DNA of 64,000 nt, taken from the NCBI GenBank assembly GCA_040437565.1, contig JBDOQK010000023.1, forward strand, positions 248,001 to 312,000, written 5' to 3'. Source of the DNA: Albugo candida. Lineage: Eukaryota > Oomycota > Peronosporomycetes > Albuginales. The notes under the pieces are model-generated. The model was not told where the DNA came from. It saw only the letters and a program-made list of their open reading frames with translations, and made no database searches. Every line of letters starts with the position of its first letter. Within the stretch, counting starts at the first letter, position 1. This document shows, in pieces, positions 1-11,070 of this stretch. The position numbers and the translations under genes are program-made.

Positions 1-798
1 CAAGGACTTAGTTGACCTGGGAAAAATAGAATCTTCATGTATCAGAGTAATGCGTGCGGTTAAGCAATGGAGCTTCTTGACAGTAGATTCGGCAAACATG
101 TGCTGATGTAATGGATGGCCATACATACTCTCCTTATTTTTGTTCAAAATCGCATCATCTCGTGGTTCGAGTTCGAAGTACAATCTTGGATGAGGAAGTC
201 CTGCCCAAGTAAATAGAAGCTTTTCAGGCAATCTATTAGGAAAATAATGACTTATTGCATCGAGAAATACACCATTACACATGAGCTGCTTCACAGGCAC
301 TAGGTCTTGATTTGATCTTTGTGCATTTTTGAATCGTAAGTGTTGAGCAGTATCAGACACGCTTGAATCAAGTTTTTTCGTCTTTGGCCAGAGGGAGAGC
401 TCCAAATCGCCGTGGTCTTCAGTATTTTTGCTGGTCGATCCAAGCGATAAAGTCAAATCGATGTTAGTCGCACTTGCTTCGATGTTGTTGTTATTGTCCA
501 CACCAAACACGCTTTCTTCAATGAGTCCGTCCAATTTGATAACTAATTTTGGGCCCGAGTTTGACGTTGTCACGAAACGTACATTTTTCAATGAATCCAC
601 AACCAGCATGTAATATTGTCGTGCATAGTTAAGGTTGCATAGTGTTAGTACTTGCAGATGAAAGAGTTTCAATATATGACTCTTCATCGAGGACGAGTTC
701 TTAAAAGTGTTATATACTAGCCCTGCATCGAAAACTCCAAACCATTCACTATTTATGCGATATGTGCATAAGTGCACCTTTCCGTTTCCAAAAACTTC
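1..798 (-). CDS. Unrecognised protein, 3' end beyond the window
   Basis: An open minus-strand frame runs from about 798 off the left edge without a stop. It gives about 266 residues with ordinary protein composition (for example EWFGVFDAGLVYN, CNLNYARQYYMLVVDSLKN, PHPRLYFELEPRDD). Just upstream in transcription order an in-frame stop lies next to an acceptor-like TACAGTAG, so I place an exon start at 798 and expect at least one earlier exon; a short frame starting MNRLKN near 890 could supply it through an intron of about 60 nt. There is no signal peptide or membrane segment in the visible part. I do not recognise the family. Coding status is well supported by codon structure; the 5' end is not. 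Confidence 0.6.
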
Positions 799-2255
799 CT
801 ACTGTACGAATCTCAAAGCCCCTTGAGTCCACCAATCAAATGCTGGATCGCTATGTCAACGTTCTTCAATCGATTCATTTCTTCTTGGTCTAAATGTGCT
901 CAACACAAGCTTCATAACGTAATTTTGTATGTTGTTTGCAATTCAGTTGCAAAAACGTTTGCCCATTGAGCGATAGCATTGCACGATGTGATATGCCTTT
1001 TACGGCTCTAAATTCGAAGATGCGGATAGGTGTAGCGAGCGTTGCTACTGCCTCTAATGATCGAATAGGCTCGGACTATTTGCTGTATCTCAGAACGCGA
1101 GCGATTTTTTAGGGAGATTGACATAACTGAGAGAGTGCTATTTCTGTGAGATATGTCTTTGCTTCGATAATTTTCAAAATTTTAAAAATTTCAGACTTTC
1201 GACTGCACAATGTGACCGTTGTGTATCGAATAATCGACCGTTGGTGTATGGCATATGCAGCCATTGAGAAACGAGGCTGTGCATTAGATGCTGACTACTA
1301 CGAAAGCATTTGGATTCGACGCAGCAATAATCTGAGAATGAGTTCAAAACCGCAAACAAGTCGTGTTTCAGGTGATCTTTGTGATTGTGAATCGATTCTC
1401 ACACCACTTTGATTGATGCGAACATTTCTTTTCACTCAAATGACATATACCGCTATTATTCCTATACAAAACACATTACTTCAACAGGTAGTCCTCGCTT
1501 CTCTCATCTACCCATATTTGCAAAGGGTATTTATTTCCATGGAAGGACATCCACTTGGTTAAACACATCCCCGGTTCGACTCAAAACAAATTGCATCTGC
1601 ATGCGCTGAGTTGTCACTGTAAACCGNNNNNNNNNNNNNNNNNNNNNNNNNNNNNNNNNNNNNNNNNNNNNNNNNNNNNNNNNNNNNNNNNNNNNNNNNN
1701 NNNNNNNNNNNNNNNNNNNNNNNNNNTCGAACACATCATTGGCTGAGAGTAACTGCCATTGTGCTGCGATTGCAATAAACACACATCGCATTGCTCTTGT
1801 ATATATATGTAAAAATAATGTTAACGTGATGTATTTCACATCTATTTTGTGACAGATGTTCACAGACGTACAGTACCTTACAAAATCGCTCTGACTGCGA
1901 TGAAACCTTGCTTTTAAGATAGATATGGGACAAACGACTTTCGCTAATCGTATCGTTAGTACAATATCATATAATGTCTACTCATATAGTCCCAATCAAC
2001 GTGACTTCTCAAGCATGGCAATCGTCATGTGCAGGTTGTATTCGCTTTAAGAGCTGTATTGGGACATTTTCTATTGATATGAGTTGCGCGTTATCATGCG
2101 GCTGTAATAAATCTCAACAATTATGCGCAAAGTATAGCATCTCTGTTGTGTGAACGTCACCATGTCCGACGCTGATAGATACCAAACAGAGACAAAGTAT
2201 TTTCTCAGCCGTACAAAACGTCGAGCAGCATGCACTCAATAGGTCACTTCAAACG
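799..2255. other. Region without a recognised gene, with one N gap
   Basis: Short frames only, none convincing on either strand apart from the possible first exon of the leftmost gene near 870-890. The stretch contains the 100-N gap 1627-1726, whose two flanks do not match each other. It probably holds the shared upstream and downstream sequences of the neighbouring minus-strand genes. Confidence 0.4.
1627..1726. other. Assembly gap (100 N)
   Basis: Run of N of round length. Flanks are not duplicated. Confidence 0.95.
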
Positions 2256-3203
2256 TCACAACACGACAGCACAACTACGTTGATGATGCTGTCTCGGTGC
2301 ATGAAAGTATCCACGATTGTACTCTTCCGCGACTGGCAATCGCTGCGTACCACTGTTAGAAACGTGTCGTGTGCGATGCCGCCAATATTGGTTACTTGTA
2401 AAGTGGGCATCAGGTTGCAAAGTTGATGGCGTCAAGTGAGAGCTCTTGGCATTTTGCGATTCCAGTTCACAAGGGTTCAATGACAATTTGTCTGGTTGCT
2501 GCGGTGTGTTCTCTTTGAAATACTCGTCCACTGTTTCCATTGTCTCACCATTTCGTTTCGCTTGCTTCTGTAGCTTGTACGTTTTGTAAAAGGCGTAAAG
2601 CGATCGGACAGTTAGCATGAAATGTACAACTAGATTCAATCCGACAATTGCCAGAGACACTTCGTGCTGTAATTCAGTTGGAAATCCATCGGCGCCAGCA
2701 GCACTGATGAGGAAGAATGTCAATACCAAAGCAGCGATTTTCATTATTGTCACAAAGCTGGTGGTTGTTTGTACGAAACGGGAATGATGTGGCGAGCGAA
2801 TCTCCAGGTACACGAAAAGCAACAGGTGAGCTGACAATAAAATGCCAACTTGTACAGCAGAACTGATTCCAACAAATCCAGTTACGCATCCGGCAAGTAA
2901 TACGAGCATCATCTTGGGGGCGAAGAAATTGCGATCTTTGAATTTATACTCGTCGTACAGTGCTCCATATCGCATGCACACAGCTTTCTCCAAATGCGTC
3001 GAAGTACCCACATCTTTGATCGGCCCCTCATTCTGTTTCACGATATAGTATCCAAAAAATATGATACCGATAGCCAAGAATACTAGCGACAAAATCGAGG
3101 CGTATAGTTTGATATCTGTAAGCTCATCCATTTCAAAAGATCGATAAATTCCATACGTCGCAGTCAGACCAATCGTGTATTGCGATAAAGTCAGAATCAA
3201 TAT
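2256..3203 (-). CDS. TRP-like (Flc/PKD2-like) multi-pass membrane protein, C-terminal part
   Basis: The frame ends at 2256 and is open up to the gap at 3204-3303. It encodes about 315 residues with at least four hydrophobic segments: one from ILILTLSQYTIGLT, then SILSLVFLAIGIIFFGYYIV, the pair around MMLVLLAGCVTGFVGISS and VGILLSAHLLLFVYLEI, and IAALVLTFFLISAA followed by VGLNLVVHFMLTV. The block RYGALYDEYK before a membrane pair is characteristic of the fungal TRP-like/Flc family. The last 110 residues are a polar tail rich in Ser, Gln and His. The family is linked to calcium or FAD/heme transport at internal membranes; the role here is inference. The start is missing; the upstream membrane protein at 3.5-5.5 kb could be part of the same gene or a neighbour. 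Confidence 0.6.
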   Translation of the reverse strand: MLILTLSQYTIGLTATYGIYRSFEMDELTDIKLYASILSLVFLAIGIIFFGYYIVKQNEGPIKDVGTSTHLEKAVCMRYGALYDEYKFKDRNFFAPKMMLVLLAGCVTGFVGISSAVQVGILLSAHLLLFVYLEIRSPHHSRFVQTTTSFVTIMKIAALVLTFFLISAAGADGFPTELQHEVSLAIVGLNLVVHFMLTVRSLYAFYKTYKLQKQAKRNGETMETVDEYFKENTPQQPDKLSLNPCELESQNAKSSHLTPSTLQPDAHFTSNQYWRHRTRHVSNSGTQRLPVAEEYNRGYFHAPRQHHQRSCAVVL

Positions 3204-3303
3204 NNNNNNNNNNNNNNNNNNNNNNNNNNNNNNNNNNNNNNNNNNNNNNNNNNNNNNNNNNNNNNNNNNNNNNNNNNNNNNNNNNNNNNNNNNNNNNNNN
3301 NNN
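3204..3303. other. Assembly gap (100 N)
   Basis: Interrupts the 5' part of the TRP-like frame. Flanks are not duplicated. Confidence 0.95.
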
Positions 3304-3479
3304 GCATCAATACATATACTTATAACACCTGCAAGGTGCAACTTGTAATAAGGTAGGTCGATGCCTTAACCTTATCACATTTGGCAGAGCACTCGTTAGA
3401 AATTGAACAACTCCCAATCAGTGACTGATCGAATGAGTTCAGAAGTTAAGAGATATTGTGGCAATCACTGAGCCATAAG

Positions 3480-5462
3480 TCAACATAGCTGTTTTAAATC
3501 CAGGCCAGAACCTCCATGACCTCTACGATATATTTCAGAGCAGTTTTGTAGCTCGATCGTTGCTTTACGTTTACCAACAGATGTATCACCTAAGACATCA
3601 CAATCGTGACTGTCTCGATTTCGGTAGTCGTGACGTACCTCTTCAAGCTCCAGTTGATCAATTAGACGTGTCTCTAATTCAGACACTATGTCATCTTCAT
3701 CTCGAGTGTGTGACCTATCAGTTCCCGTAACTGCTGTATTTCGGATTGATTTCCTCGATTTCTCCCTGCAAAATGCGCTCTGTATAAGTTCAAGTTGGCT
3801 AGGTGTCAGTGTACACTGATATCTGACAACCGGTCGCTGGTATGCCGATGTGACACTGCAAATTGTCAAGATAGTCGGGTGACATGCGTTTTTTTGTACT
3901 CAGTCGTGAGCGAAGGCTCCTTTTGTAATTTATGCTTTTTGATACCATTTCGTGAAATTCCAAAGTTTTGCTTTTCACCGGAAATAGCTCGCACCTTGAT
4001 GCATCTTGCTCCTAATCCCTCCCATTTGCCTGGCACGATTTCCTTCGACACGATTTATCAAACATTTTCCATAGAAGAGGATGCTTCTTTCAACTCGTGC
4101 GCGAAATACTCAAAAATCCATTCGTTCAAAATCATTGTATACTGATATACTAAGTTGATGTCTTCAAAGAATTGCTTGATGAAGAATGCACCTTGATCAT
4201 TACCGTAAGATATACCAGGTTTCTTCATACTTCAAGTTGGTAGCGCGTTATTGTCTTGTAAACAACGGTCACCTATACTTGAGATTGGTTGCACGAAGNN
4301 NNNNNNNNNNNNNNNNNNNNNNNNNNNNNNNNNNNNNNNNNNNNNNNNNNNNNNNNNNNNNNNNNNNNNNNNNNNNNNNNNNNNNNNNNNNNNNNNNNCT
4401 GCCTAGAATCAGAATCAGGGTCTGATGACGCGAATATATCGCTACAAAAAAGCCCAGTGAACGCGTATAAATGAGAATGAAGGTTCTATTTTGACAGTAG
4501 GAAAGTTTTCCTTAATAAAGTCGAACATGAATAAACATAAAAGTAGCAGCGGCACTCAATTACGACGTGGGAGAACGCATTATGGTTGAATCGACGTTTG
4601 GAAGGACTCACAACAAGTCTTTGTATCATGCCACTAGCGCACTTTAAGGCGTATACAATCACTTCATGGCTTGGTGCACTCATCCATTGCCAATCAAAAG
4701 CCGTCCAGCTAAAAATACCACCGAAAATCATGGCAAGAGGTACTCAACCATCCGGAATGCAGTCTGTATGCGAATCGTTGCATAAACTGTGATGGTAAGA
4801 TAGCATGTTGCAGTGACTACTATCACTGTATACGCCCACAACTCTGTCAAGTAACGACTAGCAGTAATTGCAAGTAGTGCGAAGTTTGTGAGAATCGAGC
4901 AAGCCAATACGATTTGCCAAGCGCTTTCGATACACTTGTCTACAATTCGACGATTCATTTGAATGCCAAACACTCTTGCAGTTTTCAACAACAAAAATGC
5001 ACTCGTTCCTTTCCAGCAAAACTTTTTAATGACTCATAAGCCACGTGATGTAGAAATCCTCCAACGATAGCTGAAATTCCCAAAGCGATAAAGTAAATAN
5101 NNNNNNNNNNNNNNNNNNNNNNNNNNNNNNNNNNNNNNNNNNNNNNNNNNNNNNNNNNNNNNNNNNNNNNNNNNNNNNNNNNNNNNNNNNNNNNNNNNNT
5201 ACCCAAATACTTGACCGAGTCCTCCGAACCAATTATGGTCAAATTGAGAATACGTGGACACGGCAAGGTTCGATTCAACGAGAGCAAGGATGATTTGCTT
5301 AAGTTGAGTTTCGCACCAGATCCATCGCAATAGACTTGAACGAGTTCGAGCTGCGTAAAAACACCATTTGGTGTCTCTGAACGCAATGTCGAATCGTCTG
5401 CAGAATAAAGGCGTATAAGGAGTGACTTGACTTCGTTGTTTAAACTTGATAAACTACCGAGT
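3480..5462 (-). CDS. Multi-exon membrane protein, family uncertain
   Basis: Reading the minus strand exon by exon gives a consistent protein-like series. About 5460-5200: a lumenal stretch with NLSK and NRTLPCPR. After the gap 5100-5199: a membrane segment IYFIALGISAIVGGFLHH. About 4990-4740: two more, AWQIVLACSILTNFALLAI and TVIVVTATCYLTITVYATI. About 4700-4590: WTAFDWQWMSAPSHEVIVYA. Then an acidic piece running into the gap 4299-4398. About 4190-4060: QFFEDINLVYQYTMILNEW. A 51-nt intron leads into TLEFHEMVSKSINY, and the last exon ends at 3480. Exon borders are partly inferred. The arrangement (lumenal domain, membrane segments, polar cytoplasmic tail) resembles the TRP-like protein next to it, and the two may be one gene; I could not bridge 3300-3480 cleanly. 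Confidence 0.45.
4299..4398. other. Assembly gap (100 N)
   Basis: Falls inside the multi-exon membrane protein. Flanks are not duplicated. Confidence 0.95.
5100..5199. other. Assembly gap (100 N)
   Basis: Falls inside the multi-exon membrane protein, just before its first clear membrane segment. Flanks are not duplicated. Confidence 0.95.
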
Positions 5463-6131
5463 CAGAAAGTAAAAGTTTTCAGCACGCAGACTTGCTTACA
5501 CATGTCTAATCTAATCAATTAAGAATACGTCCTCGTAACTATACGATATGGGGCTACTAAAGTGTACTTAGTTTGAAGAACAATGGGAAATGGTCACAGC
5601 TCATATTCCACATTATACTAAGAGGCATTACATTCTTACAAAGCAAACAAGCAAAGGTTGTCGATCAGATAGAGAATTTTTAAAAGAATTTTCCAGCTCA
5701 CATGTAGCTTTTGTAGCTTTTTATGACGACAAAGCAATGCCTGAATGCGCCAAACTTGCTGTAAATTGATCTGAGCATGCACGTGATGTCTATGTCAAAG
5801 CTTATAGGAAGGTGACCACTCCGGTAGTGGATTTAGCTGAGAACTAGTAGCTTTTTACAACTTACACTAGATTGCACGGCTACAAGCATACAAACATCGC
5901 ATATGAAAAAAGACATGGCTTTGTAGAAAGGCATATTTGATAAGAGAAACGTAGTAGATTCAAAGCTTCCAGATTTTTTTAACAAAAATTTCATCACGTT
6001 TGGTCGATTTCACGCGATGCGCAAGTTGAACTTCGCTTATCGTAAGTGCTTTGTGTCCAGTGATTTGTCTGGCTTTGATTTGAACCAATGTCAGACGCTC
6101 AGCCCACTTTCACTCGTCGAGTATTCGATTC
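5463..6131. other. Intergenic, divergent promoter region
   Basis: About 670 bp between a minus-strand membrane-protein gene and a plus-strand secreted-protein gene. I see no convincing coding frame. An upstream exon of the minus-strand gene may lie near 5460-5500 (a frame beginning MCKQVCVLK that meets an in-frame stop before the next exon). Confidence 0.35.
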
Positions 6132-6167
6132 TTGTTTCTTCTATCAACTACCAACCCGCTTGAAAGA

Positions 6168-6551
6168 ATGCCAAAATCTTATTTAACGGTCTCTGCTACA
6201 CTGCTACTTTTTGCAGGAAGTTTGATCGACTATTCTCATGCGACAATAATTGAAGGCGTTGGACAAAACAGCACGGCACAAATTTCAGTCCGCAGAGATC
6301 CAGACGACAATGCCTCGACACTCGGACATGTTCTTACCCTGGAAAGCCACGAAGGGAGAAACCGTAAAGACAACGGAGTGGGCTCGAACAAAAACTTGGA
6401 GGGAACAAGTACCAAGTCAGTCACGTCATCGAAGAAGGATCCCACTTTGGCTTCGGAAAGAAGCGCTTTCAAACCTTACGTACGCCCAAAACAGAAGGAC
6501 CCTTTGAGCATTCCGGGTTCTTTCAAAAGCCAGAATCCATATCCATATTAG
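6168..6551 (+). CDS. Small secreted protein, cysteine-free when mature
   Basis: The frame encodes 127 residues from the ATG at 6168; an in-frame ATG at 6132 would add 12 residues. I prefer 6168 because it puts a classical signal peptide at the start: MPKSYLTV, then ATLLLFAGSLI, with a likely cleavage after YSHA. The mature part is hydrophilic, rich in Ser, Lys, Asn and Thr, has no cysteine and no membrane segment, and ends in QNPYPY. No RxLR, CHxC or LxLFLAK effector motif is visible. It lies alone, downstream of about 600 bp without a gene and convergent with SDHA. A small secreted protein with no recognised domain is a candidate effector or wall protein, but that is inference. Confidence 0.6.
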   Translation: MPKSYLTVSATLLLFAGSLIDYSHATIIEGVGQNSTAQISVRRDPDDNASTLGHVLTLESHEGRNRKDNGVGSNKNLEGTSTKSVTSSKKDPTLASERSAFKPYVRPKQKDPLSIPGSFKSQNPYPY

Positions 6552-6809
6552 AAACGCACGGAAATTTTAAGCGAAGAGATGGGAGATCACTTATAAACAC
6601 ACGTAGAAAGTATTGCCTTGAGTTACATCATAAATAATGAAATACGTTGCTGCCTATACAATCATTTCTCAACTCTAATGTGTCAATTAACCGCTCAAAG
6701 GACTCGCGAGTTTTCTCAATATATAAAAAGGCGAATATTCGATTTCGGCAACACTGAAAGTAATGAAGAAATCATGTATTATTCAAGCTTCACAATCATC
6801 TTCACTTCG

Positions 6810-8741
6810 TTAGTAAACACGGGCAAAAGGAGGCACCTTCTTGCACTCTTTTTCGTCCAATGTGAAGTCATGCACTTTGCGATAAGCAATTGTTGTTTGA
6901 CCCTCTTCCCCATGGAAAGCCAGTGTATGTTTCATCCAATTCGAGTCATCGCGCTCTGTGAAATCTTCTCGAGCATGGGCGCCTCGTGACTCCTTCCTTG
7001 CTTCTGCAGCGTGCATCGTGCAAGCCGCACAAGCCAGAAGGTTTTTGAGCTCTACAGTCTCGATCAGGTCGGTGTTCCAGATCAATGATCGGTCCGTAAC
7101 CTTGATATCATTGAATTTTGGCACAACTTGGTCAATTTTTTTCTTACCCGCTTCCAACGTAGATTGCGTGCGATACACAGCGGCATCAGCCTGCATGATT
7201 TTTTGCATTTCCAGACGAAGCTCGGCGGTCGGCACGTCTCCATTTGCATGACGCAATGAGTCCACCATTTCAATCGATTTCAAGCCTCCATCGCGAGGCA
7301 TTGGTCGTTTGACTTCACCGGCTTTAGTGGTTTCCGCAATGCGTAAGGCACAAGCTCGACCGAATACGACCAAGTCAAGAAGGGAATTCGCACCCAATCG
7401 ATTTGCTCCATGTACAGAGGCACATCCTGCTTCACCAGCAGCGTACAAGCCCTTCAAAATACGATCCGAACACATTTCATTTGCCGCAACTCGACTGCTT
7501 TTCTTATCGGGTATAATAACTTCACCCATATAGTTGGTTGGGATGCCGCCCATGTTGTAATGTACGGTGGGTAGCACTGGAATCGGCTCCTTGGTGACAT
7601 CGACACCTGCAAAGATAGCGGCAGTCTCGGATATACCCGGAAGCCTTTCCGCTAAGACTTCTGCGGGCAAATGGTCCAAATGAAGATAGATGTGGTCTTT
7701 TTCTTTTCCCACACCTCTTCCTTCTCGAATTTCCATAGTCATCGCTCGGGAAACAACGTCACGTGACGCCAAATCCTTGGCTGTTGGAGCATATCGTTCC
7801 ATGAAGCGCTCCCCCTCGCTGTTTCTCAAAATACCACCTTCTCCACGTGATCCTTCGGTGATCAAGCAGCCAGCACCATAGATGCCTGTAGGATGAAATT
7901 GAATAAATTCAGGATCTTGCAATGGGACTCCAGCCCGCAGCGCCATTCCTGTACCATCACCCGTACAAGTATGAGCCGAGGTACACGAAAAGTACGCTCG
8001 ACCATACCCGCCAGTAGCGAGAACAGTATTGTTCGTATGGAATCGGTGAAAAGTTCCATCTTCCATGTTGAATGCAATCACACCAACACAATCTCCATCG
8101 TCATTCAGAATCAAATCCAACGCAAAGTACTCGATAAAGTACGATGTGTCGAACGCTAACGATCTTCCATACAACGTATGAAGCATAGCATGACCCGTGC
8201 GATCAGCTGCACAGGCACAACGATACGCTTGACCTCCTTTTCCATAATCCAAACTCTGTCCACCAAAAGCACGTTGATAAATTTTCCCATCATCGGTCCT
8301 AGAGAACGGAAGACCAAAACTTTCAAGCTCTCGTACAGCATCAGGTGCCTCTCGACACATGTAATGAATCGCATCCTGATCACCAAGCCAGTCACTTCCT
8401 TTGACTGTATCATACATATGCCATCGCCAGTCATCCACTGTCATATTACCAAGAGCTGCATTAATTCCGCCTTGTGCGGCCACAGTATGAGATCTCGTCG
8501 GGAAAAGTTTCGTGATACAAGCAGTCTTCAGTCCTGCTTCGGCGCACCCCATAGCGGCACGGAGACCTGCTCCACCCGCTCCAACAATGACTGCATCATA
8601 CTCATGGTCAATGATCGTATATTTTGAAGTCAAATCCGTAGTGACAGAGCCTGAAGGCTGTTGAGAGCTTTGGATAGCAAAAGTACGGTGGAATGGCTTC
8701 CTTGTGCGCTCTTTCACATGACGCAGCGTCCCACGAAGCAT
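6810..8741 (-). CDS. SDHA: Succinate dehydrogenase flavoprotein subunit, mitochondrial
   Basis: A single uninterrupted frame of 643 residues, the usual length. It oxidises succinate to fumarate in the TCA cycle and passes electrons to ubiquinone through complex II in the inner mitochondrial membrane. Residues 1-40 are rich in Arg, Ser and Thr and nearly free of acidic residues, as expected for a mitochondrial presequence. The FAD-binding GAGGAG is at 54-59. His85 in [10 protein letters not shown] is the residue that normally carries covalent FAD. The substrate-site blocks [22 protein letters not shown] and [11 protein letters not shown] are intact, and the C-terminal segment contains [15 protein letters not shown]. 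No intron is needed. It sits 163 bp downstream of the SKN1/KRE6-type gene on the same strand. Confidence 0.97.
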   Translation of the reverse strand: MLRGTLRHVKERTRKPFHRTFAIQSSQQPSGSVTTDLTSKYTIIDHEYDAVIVGAGGAGLRAAMGCAEAGLKTACITKLFPTRSHTVAAQGGINAALGNMTVDDWRWHMYDTVKGSDWLGDQDAIHYMCREAPDAVRELESFGLPFSRTDDGKIYQRAFGGQSLDYGKGGQAYRCACAADRTGHAMLHTLYGRSLAFDTSYFIEYFALDLILNDDGDCVGVIAFNMEDGTFHRFHTNNTVLATGGYGRAYFSCTSAHTCTGDGTGMALRAGVPLQDPEFIQFHPTGIYGAGCLITEGSRGEGGILRNSEGERFMERYAPTAKDLASRDVVSRAMTMEIREGRGVGKEKDHIYLHLDHLPAEVLAERLPGISETAAIFAGVDVTKEPIPVLPTVHYNMGGIPTNYMGEVIIPDKKSSRVAANEMCSDRILKGLYAAGEAGCASVHGANRLGANSLLDLVVFGRACALRIAETTKAGEVKRPMPRDGGLKSIEMVDSLRHANGDVPTAELRLEMQKIMQADAAVYRTQSTLEAGKKKIDQVVPKFNDIKVTDRSLIWNTDLIETVELKNLLACAACTMHAAEARKESRGAHAREDFTERDDSNWMKHTLAFHGEEGQTTIAYRKVHDFTLDEKECKKVPPFARVY

Positions 8742-8904
8742 TTTTTTCTTTTAACACTTTAAGAATACGATCGAAGAAAAAGATTTCTATCGATTTTTGT
8801 AACGAGTGACTACAGCGAGTACCGCGTCAAGTACGAATAAGTATGAATAGAAACGCAATTAATCGCTCACGTTGTGGAATGACAAAAAAACACAAAAGAC
8901 CTTA

Positions 8905-11070
8905 TCAAATAGCTTTGATGGTGACGTCCGCAGAATCGGATGCTTGAGAAAGATCGACCAGCTCATAGTCTCCTACAGATACGGCTTTGAGAAATTCCCG
9001 GTTGTGACGGATGGTCTTGCCAGTGAATAAAATGTTGTAAAGAGCCAAGAGCATGACTGCGACCGCAATGCTTCCGAATATCAGTGAGCTTGTGACCGAG
9101 GGTCCTGACTGAGCGTCTAAATCAAGTGATGTTGTGCATCGAGGACCGACCCAGGAAGATGGAAAAAGGCATTGACAACGCTTTTTGACACATTTTCCCG
9201 TCCTCATGAAAGCTGCTGAAAAAGCACCAACTGAGCAATCATCGTCGTGGCGACAAGAACCTTGACCAACGACAGATTTGACGGGATTATTGCTATCTTG
9301 ATATTCGGAGAGATGCTCATCGATCCATGTTTTCGTTGGATGAGAAGCGGGATCGCATCCGATACGCATTGAGGATGCGTCCTGATACAATCGAACGTAA
9401 TCAACCTTCATGTACATGGGAAATGCGTCACAAATCTTGTTGATTTTCGCATCCGTGCCATCTCCTTTACACGGTTTTCCTGGATTTGGAGGTTTGGATC
9501 CCCAGCTGGTTGATAGAGCAACATTGAAAATGATGTACATTGGTTCCTCGACCATAACTTTGTGAAAGTTTGAATTGGAAGAATCTTGGGGTGGGGAGGT
9601 TAGCGACTCGGCAGCAATCTCAAAAATCGCTACGTCATCCAAGATCCAACGGATGTAGCCAGTACTACTAGGAATCCACTCAATTTGATATTTCATATAG
9701 CCTGTGTATGCTTTCAGCGGAATCTCAGAATTTGCTGAAATCGCATCCATCTGATAATTGAAGCTTGGTAATACACTTTCAACGACATTACCTTCTTTTT
9801 TTGGTTCCGTGCACCTCGAATTGGTGTTTGCCGGGTCACATAAGTACGAGCCTTGGTACGCGTTCATGACTGGCATACAACCTCCATCTTCATTCACGCC
9901 CCAATAATTGGAGGTATTGTCTTTCTTCCCCAAGTACGCGTTTCCATCGTATGACGCGGAGCAAGTATTCAAGCCCGTACAGTTGTTCGAAGTGACTCCA
10001 ATTTCACGGTTTTGAATCACAGCAGCGGCCGATTGTTTTAACGAGCCGACGGGATTACAATTGGTATTTGGAAAATACTTGAGATCTTGGTACCAAGATC
10101 GATGCCCACGTTTCTCATACACAAATGTGGGCACACCGGGGACATTAGCTCCCAGAGTTTGACACCCGCGAGCGTAGACGCAGTACACATTACTATCAAT
10201 ATTTTTATCCGGCGGAAAAAGACGGAATTGTGGGGGCATTCCAGGTGCAATTTGAATGGACGTGGAGATTGCCACACCACCACCTTCTATTAAGTCGATC
10301 TCAGGGGCACCACGACCTTGCCTTGGATTCAAACCAAATCCTGGATTTCGATCACAAGCACTGATTCTTTGATCTTTTTTCAAGTCATAGTTGCACTCAT
10401 TATAGGACCAGGGCCACATTCGATTCGTACTGTCTGTGAACAACGCACGCCCAAGATTCCCCATGAGCCAAATTCCAGGCCAAGTCGGGTAGTATTCAAT
10501 CTTCTCGACGCGATTCAATACGTCTCCGGCTAAATCAGGGTTCCCCGATTCCTTATTGATTGCTCCAGGTAACTTCGCCATCACTTCCAGAAGCCCACCT
10601 TGAAAGCAGAATTTGTTCCACGTTTGTATCATTCCCGACCGGTAATACATACTGTGGTTCATGTATCCGGGCGGACTGGCGTATGCATTATAAACTTGGA
10701 AAGTGATATTTTCTTCCGTGCGCGTTTCAATTTGTAAAACACCACGACCGTCCGAGTCTTTTATAGTGGAAGTCATATTGAACGAGTAATATTCTAAGGC
10801 TGCATTCACTCCGTCTGGAATTTCAATAGCTGTCCATAAATGATCTCCACCGGGTCGGAAATCACGTTGAGGTGTATTAAACTCATCACTGAAGGTCAAG
10901 GCCCATACTTGGCCTCTAGAAGTCTCAATTTGTTGCGCTGAAGAAGGTGTCTCTGGATCCACCCAAGCTGGATGTCCTGATGCTGTCCGGAAGTCAGTTG
11001 AGATGCACACAATCTGTAGCAAAGGAGCAAGGAGCACACATAAAACCACAAGGATCATTACGAAAAGCAA
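8905..11070 (-). CDS. SKN1/KRE6-type beta-glucan synthesis protein (GH16 fold)
   Basis: An intron-free frame of 721 residues. After an N-terminal hydrophobic segment (about 2-23) comes a GH16-like domain of the SKN1/KRE6 family: WALTFSDEFN near 56, the catalytic-site motif E257-I-D259-L-I-E262, and the family block YPTWPGIWLMGN. Yeast Kre6/Skn1 act in beta-1,6-glucan assembly; oomycete walls contain beta-1,3/1,6-glucans, so a wall role is reasonable. Residues about 600-650 form a Cys-rich EGF-like module (CRHDDDCS ... CVKKRCQC ... GPRC). This is followed by a transmembrane segment (SLIFGSIAVAVMLLALYNIL) and a cytoplasmic tail of about 40 residues containing YELV. This type I layout differs from yeast Kre6, which has its single membrane segment N-terminal. 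Confidence 0.9.
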   Translation of the reverse strand: MLFVMILVVLCVLLAPLLQIVCISTDFRTASGHPAWVDPETPSSAQQIETSRGQVWALTFSDEFNTPQRDFRPGGDHLWTAIEIPDGVNAALEYYSFNMTSTIKDSDGRGVLQIETRTEENITFQVYNAYASPPGYMNHSMYYRSGMIQTWNKFCFQGGLLEVMAKLPGAINKESGNPDLAGDVLNRVEKIEYYPTWPGIWLMGNLGRALFTDSTNRMWPWSYNECNYDLKKDQRISACDRNPGFGLNPRQGRGAPEIDLIEGGGVAISTSIQIAPGMPPQFRLFPPDKNIDSNVYCVYARGCQTLGANVPGVPTFVYEKRGHRSWYQDLKYFPNTNCNPVGSLKQSAAAVIQNREIGVTSNNCTGLNTCSASYDGNAYLGKKDNTSNYWGVNEDGGCMPVMNAYQGSYLCDPANTNSRCTEPKKEGNVVESVLPSFNYQMDAISANSEIPLKAYTGYMKYQIEWIPSSTGYIRWILDDVAIFEIAAESLTSPPQDSSNSNFHKVMVEEPMYIIFNVALSTSWGSKPPNPGKPCKGDGTDAKINKICDAFPMYMKVDYVRLYQDASSMRIGCDPASHPTKTWIDEHLSEYQDSNNPVKSVVGQGSCRHDDDCSVGAFSAAFMRTGKCVKKRCQCLFPSSWVGPRCTTSLDLDAQSGPSVTSSLIFGSIAVAVMLLALYNILFTGKTIRHNREFLKAVSVGDYELVDLSQASDSADVTIKAI

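Noticed and set aside
8178-8627. 149-residue plus-strand frame inside SDHA
   Set aside because: It is antisense to a fully conserved enzyme and has no protein-like features of its own.
6810-11070. A two-gene operon of SDHA and the glucan protein
   Set aside because: Same strand and only 163 bp apart, but the genome is eukaryotic and functions are unrelated; close spacing is normal here.
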